This document shows positions 17,301-25,733 of a stretch of DNA of 64,000 bases, one piece after another. Source of the DNA: VBAT01 sp036520835 (GTDB taxonomy: Bacteria; Bacteroidota; Bacteroidia; Chitinophagales; Chitinophagaceae); assembly GCA_036520835.1 (NCBI GenBank), contig DATDIX010000326.1, positions 15,639-79,638 of the forward strand, read 5' to 3'. The notes beneath the pieces were generated by a model that ran no database searches, was not told the DNA's origin, and worked only from the letters and a program-made list of their open reading frames with translations. A program made the position numbers and the translations under genes. Each line of letters opens with the position of its first letter. Within the stretch, counting starts at the first letter, position 1.

Positions 17301-19291
17301 AGCCCTCTTATGTACCCGTTAATACCCGGCCGGAATTTTACTCCCACTTCAATACCTTCTATGTAATTGTATTGATTGGTTACGACAGGTGCATCTGTAA
17401 GCTGGAAAATCGTACAGGGGCATACAGGATCTGTAGTAGTGATCGTAATGGCGTCCGGGGAAGGGGCATTTCCAGGTACAGCCATATTTCCTGAATCATC
17501 GTACCCTCTAACTTTTATAGTGACAACGCCTACTATTGAAGGGCTAAACGTGTATGACCAGTTATAGGTGCCTGATGCCTGTTTCCAGGTAATTCCTCCA
17601 TCTGTTGAAACTTCAACCCCGGCTACTGTTCTTGTATCCGTAACTGTTCCTGTGACGGTAACAGGTGTAAAAGCAGTAAAGGTTGCGCCATGTGCGGGTG
17701 AAGAAATGATGGCAACAGGAGGATTTACATCAGTCGACTCTGTTGCAGGAACCAATCCCGGTTGAAGTGTAGCGGGTTGTACTCCCATATCAGCAAATAG
17801 ATTCACTGTTGCCTGCTGCATGTCCTGGCTGGGCGGCAGGTTACCCCTGTCATGTACGTTATCCAATCCCCATGACCATTGAACAGTGCCGGCGCCAAAT
17901 ACCAGGGCGCCACTTGAATGACGGTAAAGCGATAAGTGATGCGTGCTGCCATCCACTGTTGTACTGGATAATGTAATGCGTCCGTTCGGGTAGCTGTCCC
18001 CGAACAGATCCATTTGATCACCATCCCATTCGTAACCTAAAGTGCCGTTGGGAAGAGTGGCGATATATCCGCCACTGAGTGTTGCGATACTTGTATTTCT
18101 CCAGAAACGGAAACTTTTATAGTCAGAAGGGACCTTTATGGCGTCGGTTGAATGCTGCCAGCCAATTTGCCCCGTCAGGGAGTTTTCCGGCTTACAGCCA
18201 TCTGCAGCGGGATAATTGCATCCGCTTCTCCATAATCCTGTCCATTCGGCTGTCGGGTCACATTTGGTGCCGCACACATTTTCACCTGAAGTACCTTCTT
18301 TATAACATACTAATGTGCGATATGCTGTATTAGTGCCATCCGTGCTATTTTCCCATCTTGTTTTCCAATACACTTCGTTGCCGCTGAAGAATGCTATATG
18401 CACTCCTGCATTGCGGGCAGCTTCCACATTATTTCTTTGCTCTTTTGACCAGTATTCATCATGACCTACGGATAAGAAGATCTTATGATTTAAAATAGAA
18501 CTTCCATGCCGGGCCGCATCCACATTAGTAAAGTAAGAAATATTATACCCGTTTTTTTCCAGGAAACGTATCATCGGGTATTCGGCATTGAACAGCCAAT
18601 CTTCCATAGCACCACCACCGCCACCGCCATTGCGTGTAAGAAAAGGACGGTTATAGCTTACTTTGGAAGCATGGCCACTTGGCAGGGATGTGGCGCCTAC
18701 ATACAAACTGTTACCTCCATAAACATTATAGGCCTGCCAGGTGGCATCTGAGGTCTGGAAAAGCAGGTCAGCATGACTTGTGTCATCCCTGACAATAAAT
18801 ACAATATGGCTGGCCCCGTTATTATCAATACGATTTAATCTTGCTATATACACTCCCGATACCGCTGTTTCGGGTACGTCCCAGTGAGCAGACTCACTCC
18901 AGTTGCCACAATCAACAAGCCCGGTCTCTGTTTCAGTAATTGGAGATGGTTGTGTCTGCGGTAATGTGGCAGTAATAGTTCCGGTACCCACATGCCTGGC
19001 GCCATTGCCATTGTAGTATCCCAGCCTGTACACATCAATTGTGTATGCCGAAGCATTTGTATTTATTTTGAAACGGACAGTCTGTCCTTTGTTGACACTT
19101 ATATCGGTGGCAAAACCCTGTATGGAAAGATCGCCTGCACCACTTATTTCCCATTCAGATGAGGGATTACCAGGCAAAGCATTCTCTGTAACAATGGGGT
19201 TTTGAGCTGAGGTAATGACAAAAGAGAATAGGGCAATCAACTGAAATGACAATTGCTTCCAATGGGTACTTGTTCTCAAAATCCTGCTCAT
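14339..19291 (-). CDS. Giant multidomain secreted protein ending in a type I dockerin-like module
   Basis: This 1650-residue protein has a signal peptide (1-30, ending ITSAQ). Regions in order: an N,N-dimethylformamidase beta-subunit-like domain (about 35-510, with SVGHDEYWSKEQR and FFSGNEVYWKTRWE), an Ig-like domain (525-620), a DUF4082-like module (625-785, GLRFYKSTNDIGTHTGSLW), a Big_5/SbsA-like Ig domain (790-900) and an amidotransferase-like Rossmann region (905-1130). A polysaccharide-deacetylase-like region (about 1160-1450) has TGDDHG with D1174, D1175 and H1176, and ALHPETGC. A CarboxypepD_reg-like domain (about 1490-1585) precedes the dockerin-like module (1589-1650). That module has two calcium loops, D1590/N1592/D1594/D1598/D1601 and D1623/N1625/D1627/D1631/D1634. 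There is no T9SS sorting domain. Inference: it binds the cohesin-like domain of the next gene. Substrate unknown; a glycan or amide is plausible. Confidence 0.8.
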   Translation of the reverse strand: MSRILRTSTHWKQLSFQLIALFSFVITSAQNPIVTENALPGNPSSEWEISGAGDLSIQGFATDISVNKGQTVRFKINTNASAYTIDVYRLGYYNGNGARHVGTGTITATLPQTQPSPITETETGLVDCGNWSESAHWDVPETAVSGVYIARLNRIDNNGASHIVFIVRDDTSHADLLFQTSDATWQAYNVYGGNSLYVGATSLPSGHASKVSYNRPFLTRNGGGGGGAMEDWLFNAEYPMIRFLEKNGYNISYFTNVDAARHGSSILNHKIFLSVGHDEYWSKEQRNNVEAARNAGVHIAFFSGNEVYWKTRWENSTDGTNTAYRTLVCYKEGTSGENVCGTKCDPTAEWTGLWRSGCNYPAADGCKPENSLTGQIGWQHSTDAIKVPSDYKSFRFWRNTSIATLSGGYIATLPNGTLGYEWDGDQMDLFGDSYPNGRITLSSTTVDGSTHHLSLYRHSSGALVFGAGTVQWSWGLDNVHDRGNLPPSQDMQQATVNLFADMGVQPATLQPGLVPATESTDVNPPVAIISSPAHGATFTAFTPVTVTGTVTDTRTVAGVEVSTDGGITWKQASGTYNWSYTFSPSIVGVVTIKVRGYDDSGNMAVPGNAPSPDAITITTTDPVCPCTIFQLTDAPVVTNQYNYIEGIEVGVKFRPGINGYIRGLRFYKSTNDIGTHTGSLWTTGGTLIGRVIFTNESESGWQEVLFDTAVAVTANTTYVASYHSPTGYYAETNPYFTTAVVNGPLTAIAVTDSAGPNGIYKFSPSPAFPDVNYQSDNYWVDVVFQITATDVAAPVVVSTSPADHAIGVSVNTSLTITFNESVNEETVNGTSIELRNAFNELLPVAINYSQGSYRITVTPLSSLNSSSTYTLTIKGGESGIMDMAGNPLANDITRTFSTMDASILSFNNGPGGPILVISSSTNPFSRYAAEILRAEGLNEFAVMDISSVNATVLNNYDVVVLGEISVTAPEVTMLTNWVNAGGTLIAFKPVAALNSLMGLSPASGTLSDKYLLVNTASGPGAGIVGETIQFHGVANLHTLNGATSIATLYSDATTATVNPAVTTINVGSNGGKAIAFTYDLARSVVYTRQGNPAWAGQERDGQSGPIRSNDLFFGLPANTGADWIDFNKIAIPQADEQQRLLANIILQSNLHRKPLPRFWYLPRELKAAIVMTGDDHGVNGTTGRFEHYKTLGPNTPADVANWNAVRGTSYIFPYTPITNEQIVAFQNDGFEIALHPETGCANFTEASLTNNFTTQLNTLSANFPGISAPVTNRTHCLPWSDWASHAKVEAAKGIRLDANYYYWPGVWVQNRPGVFTGSGLPMRFADLDGSMIDCYQLPTQMTDESEIGVGTFCDALLDKALGPEGYYGAFNANMHTDTGANHVGSNAVILSAQARQVPVISAKQMLTWIDGRNNSYFGNIIWAGNELNFNITAASGSTNLRAMLPAYSGSDVLTEIRRGSIVIPFTFSVIKGIQYAFFDASVTANYTAHYGAATTTTITGQVTLQGRPPAPSVEWSVSVTVELYTTGNPTPVATFNTTTNTSGQFIVTGVPAGTFNIRVKSSHTLARVKTDQALLAGNNNIDFGILLEGDANNDNSVDLLDFSILLATYNKITGDTGYDARADFNGDEAVDLLDFSLLLLNYNVNGEENP

Positions 19292-19634
19292 AGAGGTTTG
19301 TTGTACGTCTTAAAAATTATAATTCGCAGGATATTACCTTACAGTGATCTTATAAAGGGATATTGAGAAGGGGGTGGTTGGTCGTTCGGATGGGACTCAG
19401 GGGATGGTTCTTAACGAAGTTGGATGGTCGGTAAAGATAATTCAAATACCGGGAAATGCAAATGCCGGTAAAATTTTTTGTACCCGATTTTACACCTGAA
19501 ACGGGATAAGGTTTCCCGGCATGTGTTTCCGGGGGAAATTATGAATATCAAATCGAAGCCAGGGGTATTTGCTTCTGCAATAACAGTCGGCATAAGGAGC
19601 TGCCGGGATCATTCTTTATCCCGTGAATCCAGCT
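19292..19634. other. Gene-free gap, no clear element
   Basis: These 343 bp separate the dockerin-protein gene from the outer-membrane protein gene, both on the minus strand. It should hold the promoter of the large gene pair, but I found no TAnnTTTG match on the minus strand. Short complementary GC-rich stretches (around 19449-19525) could form weak hairpins. I see no gene or tRNA. Confidence 0.5.
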
Positions 19635-20309
19635 CTATTTTACTTTCTTATTAAAATATTTGCCAATCGAAATTCCATATACCCTGTGTTTAATAGACGG
19701 GCCCAGGTCGGCATTGTTTATGTTGGCAAGTCCGTGGGTGTATTGGCCGAATATCATAAGCCCACTGCGGGTTTCATACCCCAGATGCAATAGCATGTTA
19801 GCGCCATATCGGCCATATGCCCCGAAATCATAAAGCATATCCTGGCTAACGGCATCGCCGTTCATCAGGTGAAACTCTTCTTTTCCTTTCAACTGGAAGT
19901 CAAGAGTAGGGCCGAGTTTTATAAAAAAATGATCCGGTTGTTTGCTCAGATCATATTGTAGCAGGAAGGCTAATTCAAAACAGTGGATCGTCGTGTTATT
20001 ATCCGTGACCGTTAAACCCGGGGGATAAACATATTGGTTGAACTGTACTTTATAACCCTTTAAACTGTAAAAAGCTGCCGGGCTGAAATAGAGATGACTC
20101 TCAAAAGGCACTTTCATGCTCAGCCCTGCCTGAAAACCGTATTTGTATTCTGTCGGTTGTTCGGCTCCCTCGATCGAATATTTTGCTGACGAGGTTTGCG
20201 GGCCTGCAAAGATTCCAAACTGCGGTTTTTGTGCATGACAAATAAATGTAATGGCAATAAACACCGTAATTAAGCTGCTCTTTTTTACAACCAGGAAATG
20301 ATCTGGCAT
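19635..20309 (-). CDS. Outer-membrane beta-barrel protein (PorT-like/porin family)
   Basis: Starting at the ATG at 20309 the protein has 224 residues. It has a signal peptide (MPDHFLVVKKSSL to CHAQ) followed by alternating hydrophobic beta strands typical of an eight-to-ten-stranded barrel: FGIFAGPQTSSAKYS, YGFQAGLSMKVPFES, FYSLKGYKVQF and, at the end, HRVYGISIGKYF. An in-frame ATG 13 codons upstream (20348) would place extra residues before a good signal peptide, so I prefer the inner start. The role is unknown; the family includes T9SS PorT and general small barrels. No operon partner is visible. Confidence 0.75.
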   Translation of the reverse strand: MPDHFLVVKKSSLITVFIAITFICHAQKPQFGIFAGPQTSSAKYSIEGAEQPTEYKYGFQAGLSMKVPFESHLYFSPAAFYSLKGYKVQFNQYVYPPGLTVTDNNTTIHCFELAFLLQYDLSKQPDHFFIKLGPTLDFQLKGKEEFHLMNGDAVSQDMLYDFGAYGRYGANMLLHLGYETRSGLMIFGQYTHGLANINNADLGPSIKHRVYGISIGKYFNKKVK

Positions 20310-20443
20310 TGGGTATGGTGGTTTGAATGTTGAAAACCGGCACTGCACTGGGGTCTACGGTCATCCATAAGCCGGTATGGTGGATCGCTGTAACTAAGCG
20401 GTAAAAATAGAAATTAATCCGGGTAATGCAAACCTGCCTGTTT

Positions 20444-20989
20444 CTAAAACTTTTTTGCCGGGTCCTTTACCTTTTCGTTTTGGTTATACTGTTGTGAATG
20501 CCCTTTGGGAATAGACAGGTTCTTCCACGCATGATCTTTAATGATCCGCCCGATATATACTACCTGTCCGACATGATAGGGATAATGGGCTAATTGCCGG
20601 TTAATGGCATCAATTACAGTTAATCCTTCCTGCCGGATGTAAATGATCTTCAAAAGATCTTCTTCCTGCAATGACTCCAGTGTATCTAAAAAACATTTCC
20701 AGCCTTTTTCCCAAATATCCAGCAATTGCTTTTTGCTGTAGTTATGAACAGCAAACTCATCATCCCGCTCTCTCCATTCTTTTTCACCGTCTTCGGTTAA
20801 TAAATTCGTCCACCGGCTCAGCATATTGCCTGTCATGTGCTGAATGATCACGGCAATGCTGTTTGATTCATCGTTTGGCTGGTAATGAAGATCAGCATCA
20901 TTTAACTGATCAAGTGTTTTGTCGCCAAGGTTTTTATAATACTTTACCCGGCGAATAGCTGTTTGCAAAAATTCTTTCCCGATACTCAT
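20444..20989 (-). CDS. DUF1572 family protein (DinB-like four-helix bundle)
   Basis: This 181-residue cytosolic protein has the DUF1572 pattern: FLQTAIRRVKYYKNLGDKTLDQL, VIIQHMTGNMLSRWTNLLTEDGEKEWR and a C-terminal AHYPYHVGQVVYIGR. The conserved histidines (IIQH and two in HYPYH) lie where DinB-superfamily proteins bind metal. Several relatives are thiol-dependent transferases, but the activity here cannot be stated. It is followed at the 3' end by the ggt gene on the same strand, separated by a heptad repeat tract, and upstream by the divergent-looking gap before the barrel protein. Confidence 0.85.
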   Translation of the reverse strand: MSIGKEFLQTAIRRVKYYKNLGDKTLDQLNDADLHYQPNDESNSIAVIIQHMTGNMLSRWTNLLTEDGEKEWRERDDEFAVHNYSKKQLLDIWEKGWKCFLDTLESLQEEDLLKIIYIRQEGLTVIDAINRQLAHYPYHVGQVVYIGRIIKDHAWKNLSIPKGHSQQYNQNEKVKDPAKKF

Positions 20990-21038
20990 AACAAATATTT
21001 TAATTCAAAACCCAAAAGTCAAAAATCCCTGTTATTAA

Positions 21039-21066
21039 ACTCCAGACTCCAAACTCCGGACTCCCG
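21039..21066. repeat. Four tandem degenerate 7-bp repeats
   Basis: ACTCCAG, ACTCCAA, ACTCCGG and ACTCCCG run head to tail, ending 8 bases from the ggt stop codon. ACTCC is constant while the last two bases vary. Confidence 0.65.
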
Positions 21067-21073
21067 ACTGATC

Positions 21074-22789
21074 TTACCATCCCTGCGCATCATCGTCGCC
21101 GCGGTTATCGGCTATCGCTTCAAATTTTCCGTTTGCTAAAACCTTAATGGTTTCCGTTCTGCCGATAGCGCCTCTTTCACTGATCATGTATCCCATCTTT
21201 TGCAAAGATTCTCTTATAGGCAATGGAAAACCTTTTTCGACTTCCAGTGTATCCGGCAACCATTGATGATGAAATTTTGGCTGGTATACTGCATCTTCAG
21301 TGCTCATTCCAAATTCAATGATATTGACCAGTGTTTGAAAAATGGAAGTAGGGATAGTCGTGCCGCCGGGTGTGCCCACAACAATATAAGGTTTATCATC
21401 CTTTAATACGATCGTTGGTGTCATCGAACTCAGCATTCTTTTACCGGATGCAATGGCATTGGCTTCGCCGCCTACTGCGCCATACATATTCGGTACACCG
21501 GGTTTGATGCTGAAATCATCCATTTCATCATTCAGGATAAAACCAGCGCCGCCCACTACTGTTCTGCTTCCGTAAGAGTCGTTAAGAGTGGTAGTGACGG
21601 CTACAGCATTACCTTCTTTATCAATCACACTTAAATGAGTGGTCTCTTCGCTTTCTGTTTTTAAAACAACTCCCGGTTTTATCATAGTGCTGGGAGTGGC
21701 TTTAGTAGAATCATAGCTTTTCATTCTTTCCTTCAGGTACACATCATCGGTGATCATTTTTACAGGTACTTTATAAAAATCTGCATCGCCCATATATTCT
21801 GCCCGGTCTGCATAGGCCCTGCGTTCCGCCTCAGTCATTAACTGTACGGCCTGTGTTGAATGAAAACCCATGGCGCCAATGTTCTTATCTTCTATCATCT
21901 TCATCATCTGGTGAAGCAGTACACCACCACTGCTTGGCATCGGCATGCTGATTATTTTATATCCTTTGTACCCGAATGTGTGCGGGGTACGGGATTTTGC
22001 TTTATAATTCTTCAGGTCATCGTAAGAAATAATGCCACCACCTCTTTTCATTTCTTCCACGATCAGCCTGGCTGTTTCTCCTTCATAAAAACCCGGAGCG
22101 CCATGATCACGAATTCGTTTTAATGTATTTGCCAGGTCAGTTTGTATAAGGGTATCGCCTTCCTTCCATCCGGTTTCTTTTACAAACACCGGCATCACCG
22201 TATTGAACTGTTTCAGTTCATCCTGCAGGTTATTCAATCCCCTGGCTTCCCGCTTACCGATGACAAATCCTTTTTCTGCCAATTCAATGGCAGGCTGTAC
22301 CAGTTTGTCAAAAGAGAGTTTACCATACTTTGCCGATTCAATTAAACCGGCCACCGTGCCCGGTACACCACTTGATAAATGACCTGCCTGGCTTTTATCT
22401 GTCCTGGCTTCACCGGCTGAATCAATATACATATCCCTGTGGGCCTTACCCGGCGCCATTTCACGATAGTCAATCGAAACTTCCTTTCCATCACTTAATT
22501 TGGCTACCATAAATCCGCCACCGCCTAAATTCCCTGCCTGCGGATATACCACTGCTAATGCTAATTGTGTGGCAATGGCTGCATCCACTGCATTGCCACC
22601 CATTTTAAGTATCTCCACCCCGATCTTACTGGCGAGGGGATGAGCAGATACAACGGCGCCGTTCTGACCAATGCATTTTTTCTGAACAGTGTAATGGTAA
22701 GGGTCAATGGCTAACCCGGAATTTTTCTTTGATGTATTACAGGAGAATGCCCCGGCAAGCAGGATTGTAAAAAGAAATAGTTTTTTCAT
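21074..22789 (-). CDS. ggt: Gamma-glutamyltransferase (gamma-glutamyl hydrolase), lipoprotein form
   Basis: This self-cleaving Ntn hydrolase takes the gamma-glutamyl group from glutathione and relatives. Its 571 residues are the usual length. It starts with a lipoprotein-type signal (hydrophobic 4-14, Cys17 in GAFSC), so it is probably anchored to a membrane facing the periplasm. The autoprocessing motif TTHLSVID begins at T383, the expected catalytic Thr. The C-terminal subunit has LNDSYGSR and GTPGGTTIPTS. MGGNAVDAAIATQLALAVVYPQ is the N-terminal family signature. The promoter TACCTTTG (minus strand) lies 34 bases upstream, and the gene is divergent from the PIG-L gene. Confidence 0.95.
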   Translation of the reverse strand: MKKLFLFTILLAGAFSCNTSKKNSGLAIDPYHYTVQKKCIGQNGAVVSAHPLASKIGVEILKMGGNAVDAAIATQLALAVVYPQAGNLGGGGFMVAKLSDGKEVSIDYREMAPGKAHRDMYIDSAGEARTDKSQAGHLSSGVPGTVAGLIESAKYGKLSFDKLVQPAIELAEKGFVIGKREARGLNNLQDELKQFNTVMPVFVKETGWKEGDTLIQTDLANTLKRIRDHGAPGFYEGETARLIVEEMKRGGGIISYDDLKNYKAKSRTPHTFGYKGYKIISMPMPSSGGVLLHQMMKMIEDKNIGAMGFHSTQAVQLMTEAERRAYADRAEYMGDADFYKVPVKMITDDVYLKERMKSYDSTKATPSTMIKPGVVLKTESEETTHLSVIDKEGNAVAVTTTLNDSYGSRTVVGGAGFILNDEMDDFSIKPGVPNMYGAVGGEANAIASGKRMLSSMTPTIVLKDDKPYIVVGTPGGTTIPTSIFQTLVNIIEFGMSTEDAVYQPKFHHQWLPDTLEVEKGFPLPIRESLQKMGYMISERGAIGRTETIKVLANGKFEAIADNRGDDDAQGW

Positions 22790-22823
22790 GCTGGTAGTAG
22801 AGTTTTCAGGAAAAGCAACCGGG

Positions 22824-22831
22824 CAAAGGTA
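22824..22831 (-). promoter_or_regulatory. -7 promoter element for ggt
   Basis: The minus strand reads TACCTTTG, 34 bases upstream of the ggt ATG at 22789. Confidence 0.45.
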
Positions 22832-22937
22832 TAAGCTATTCCTGTTTGCCGGTCAATTTCATAACATATCCTAAAATTTATGAATGGAGACATCTCTTTG
22901 TGAACAAAAGTTATATTCGCTGAATAATTCCGCTGAA

Positions 22938-25478
22938 ATGAAGAAGTTCCTGCTTGTACTGATTGCTTATTGCCAATTGCCTGTTGGGCATTCACAGGCT
23001 CCGCAAAGCTGGACATCTGCTGACATGTACCTGGCGCTTCGCAAGCTAAATGTGCTGGGTTCTGTATTGTATGTGGCAGCCCATCCTGATGACGAGAATA
23101 CAAGACTGATCACCTATTTATCAAAAGACAAACTATATCGTGCCGGTTATTTATCCATGACAAGGGGTGATGGCGGGCAAAACCTGATCGGTGATGAGCA
23201 GGGGATCGAATTAGGATTGATCAGAACGCAGGAATTATTGTCAGCCCGTAGAATTGATGGAGGCGAACAATTCTTTACCCGTGCCTATGATTTTGGCTAT
23301 TCAAAAACCCCTGAAGAAACTTTTTCCAAATGGGATAAAGAAAAAATATTGAGTGATGTGGTATGGGTGATCCGGAAGTTTCAGCCTGATGTTGTTATTA
23401 CCAGGTTCCCGCAAACAGGCGAAGGAGGACATGGACATCATACGGCTTCGGCTATTTTAGCGAATGAAGCATTCAGCGCCGCTGCTGATCCCACCCGTTT
23501 CCCGGAACAATTAAATTATGTGCAAACCTGGCAGGTAAAAAGGGTATTGTGGAATACATTCAACTTTGGCGGCAATAACACTACCCGTGAAGACCAGTTT
23601 AAAATTGATGTAGGAGGTTATAATCCGCTGCTTGGTAAAAGCTATGGAGAAATAGCTGCTGAAAGCCGTAGCCAGCACAAGAGCCAGGGATTTGGCGTAC
23701 CCGCTTCAAGGGGAGAAGCGCTGGAATATTTCAGGGCGACCAAAGGAGATCAGCCATTGAACGACCTGATGGAAGGAGTAGAGTTAAGCTGGAAAAAAAT
23801 AAACGGTGGACAAACGATCCAAACGATCATTGATAGCCTGGTATCTTCTTTTGATCTTTTTCACCCGGAGAATTCGGTGCAGGGATTGGTAAGATTGTAT
23901 AAAGCGATCAAAATATTACCGGAGGGTTATTGGAAAATGCAGAAGCTAAGAGAAGTGCAACAACTGATCGCCCAATGCAGCGGCTTATTTATTGATGCCA
24001 CAGCTTCCGAGCAATTTGCAGTGCAGACTGACTCAGTTCGTATCAATTTTTCATTTAACAACCGCCTGGGAACTGAGGCAAGCCTACAGCGAGTAAGACT
24101 GGATGAGTTTGATACCACGATCAGCAGGACGCTTGAAAAGAACAGGAACCTCAATTTCTCCCAAACGATCTATGTGCCTGCCGATAAAAAGATAACACAG
24201 CCTTACTGGCTGGAGAACAAGATGGAAGAAGGGTATTTTAATGTGCCCGATAAACTGCAGATCGGGCAACCCGATGTTGACCCGGCTTACGAGGCTCTTG
24301 TACAGGTAATAATTTTTGGGGAACGGTTCATCTTTGTAAGACCGGTAAAGTATAAGTTTACTGACCCGGTGAAGGGGGAGATTTATTGGCCGTTGGTAGT
24401 TATGCCATCATACACTCTAAAAGTTGATCCGGAATTTGCTGTTTGGAAGCAAAATAAAAATGAACCATATTTTGCTAGTTATGAAAAAAGATTTACTTCC
24501 TATAGACTTAATAATAGTATTCGTACTGTACAGGAACACAAAAACCCGGACGGCAAAACAAGAGGATATGAAAGCATTGATTCACTTATTTTGGGAAAGC
24601 AAATGCGAATTGTTGAAGTAAAGGAGCAAACTTTTTCTGGAGACCCAATGTATGATCTTAAAGACGGTAAGATGATGTTGTCGCCCCTGTTTCCAAGGAA
24701 ATCAAAAGAATTTCTTGATAAAAACTCCAAGCAACCAGTATACGATGTGCTTTTCATAAAGCACGATCACATTCCTGCGATTACCTATTTTAAACCTTCG
24801 AAGATAATTATAGAAGATATTCGTACTGCGATTCACAACAAAAAGATCGGCTACATCATCGGCGCCGGCGATAAAGTGCCCGAATCACTGGAGCAAATGG
24901 GTTATGAAGTAACGTTGCTGACGGATAAGGAGCTTTCAAGAAATAATCTCCAGCAGTTTGATGCCATCATTACTGGTGTCAGGGCGCATAATACGAATGC
25001 CTGGATGAATAATCATTACGACAAACTGATGAAGTATGTGAATAATGGAGGCAACCTGATCGTGCAGTATAATACCAGCAGCAATATAGGTCCTGTAAGG
25101 GCTAAAATGGGCCCCTACAATTTTAATATATCCCGGACCAGGATAACGGATGAAAATGCACCTGTCACTTTTCTGAAGCCGGAGCATCCTGTATTTAATT
25201 TTCCGAACAAGATAACGCAGGAAGATTTTAAAGGATGGATACAGGAAAGAAGTATTTACCATGCTGCTGCCTGGGACAGCACAAAGTTCGAAACTGTTTT
25301 ATCCATGAATGATCCCGGCGAAAAACCGGATGCAGGCAGCCTGATCATTGCCAAGCATGGGAAAGGAGTTTTTGTTTATACAGGCATTGTTTTCTTCCGT
25401 GAGTTGCCGGCGGGTGTGCCCGGAGCATACAGGTTATTGGCAAATATTATTGCATTAAACAGGAAAAAAGGATTTTGA
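22938..25478 (+). CDS. Exported PIG-L family deacetylase
   Basis: The ATG at 22938 gives 846 residues and a clean signal peptide (MKKFLLVLIAY to HSQ). An in-frame ATG at 22884 would bury it. The PIG-L/LmbE zinc deacetylase domain (about 40-280) has the metal motif H49-P-D51-D52-E and the second motif H165-G-H167-H168. Known members remove N-acetyl groups from GlcNAc-containing compounds. The remaining 550 residues contain beta-rich segments and, near 620-830, an amidotransferase-like Rossmann region (QFDAIITGVRAHNTN, YVNNGGNLIVQYNTSS, GKGVFVYTGIVFFRELPAG). The substrate is unknown. The sodium symporter operon follows after a C-rich repeat. Confidence 0.88.
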   Translation: MKKFLLVLIAYCQLPVGHSQAPQSWTSADMYLALRKLNVLGSVLYVAAHPDDENTRLITYLSKDKLYRAGYLSMTRGDGGQNLIGDEQGIELGLIRTQELLSARRIDGGEQFFTRAYDFGYSKTPEETFSKWDKEKILSDVVWVIRKFQPDVVITRFPQTGEGGHGHHTASAILANEAFSAAADPTRFPEQLNYVQTWQVKRVLWNTFNFGGNNTTREDQFKIDVGGYNPLLGKSYGEIAAESRSQHKSQGFGVPASRGEALEYFRATKGDQPLNDLMEGVELSWKKINGGQTIQTIIDSLVSSFDLFHPENSVQGLVRLYKAIKILPEGYWKMQKLREVQQLIAQCSGLFIDATASEQFAVQTDSVRINFSFNNRLGTEASLQRVRLDEFDTTISRTLEKNRNLNFSQTIYVPADKKITQPYWLENKMEEGYFNVPDKLQIGQPDVDPAYEALVQVIIFGERFIFVRPVKYKFTDPVKGEIYWPLVVMPSYTLKVDPEFAVWKQNKNEPYFASYEKRFTSYRLNNSIRTVQEHKNPDGKTRGYESIDSLILGKQMRIVEVKEQTFSGDPMYDLKDGKMMLSPLFPRKSKEFLDKNSKQPVYDVLFIKHDHIPAITYFKPSKIIIEDIRTAIHNKKIGYIIGAGDKVPESLEQMGYEVTLLTDKELSRNNLQQFDAIITGVRAHNTNAWMNNHYDKLMKYVNNGGNLIVQYNTSSNIGPVRAKMGPYNFNISRTRITDENAPVTFLKPEHPVFNFPNKITQEDFKGWIQERSIYHAAAWDSTKFETVLSMNDPGEKPDAGSLIIAKHGKGVFVYTGIVFFRELPAGVPGAYRLLANIIALNRKKGF

Positions 25479-25516
25479 CCTCACCCCAACCCAACCCCTC
25501 TCCAAAGGAGAGGGCA
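25479..25516. repeat. C-rich palindromic intergenic repeat
   Basis: A leader CCTCACCCCAACCCAA is followed by CCCTCTCC-AAA-GGAGAGGG (25496-25514), perfect 8-bp arms with a 3-base loop. It begins right after the PIG-L stop codon. Confidence 0.7.
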
Positions 25517-25550
25517 TTGGGAGATACTGGATATTGAAACTATTTTTTAC

Positions 25551-25727
25551 ATGAGTACAGAGAAGAAACCAAATCTGCGACGGGGAGAGATGGCTTTTGT
25601 TTTTGCCATCCTGATGGGGCTGGCCCTCGGGATTTTAATAAAAAGAGTAAGACTCGGTATATTATTAGGTTTGATATTAGGCGGAGCGATTGTGGCCCTT
25701 GGGTGGCTTCGCTCTACCCGTAAGTAA
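25551..25727 (+). CDS. Small two-helix membrane protein
   Basis: ATG at 25551 to TAA at 25725-25727 encodes 58 residues: a basic start (MSTEKKPNLRRGE), a hydrophobic helix (about 14-32), basic residues KRVR, a second helix (about 35-52) and an end RSTRK. I do not recognise a family. It is the first of three closely packed genes leading to the symporter (6 bp to the next ATG), so it may assist or regulate that transporter. Confidence 0.65.
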   Translation: MSTEKKPNLRRGEMAFVFAILMGLALGILIKRVRLGILLGLILGGAIVALGWLRSTRK

Positions 25728-25733
25728 AATTAT

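Noticed and set aside
14508..18333. Plus-strand frames over the giant protein gene
   Set aside because: Shadows of a strongly coding minus-strand frame; no start context or family pattern.
12381..19291. A full cellulosome
   Set aside because: Only one cohesin-like module and one dockerin-like module are present, and no recognisable glycoside hydrolase or carbohydrate-binding module.
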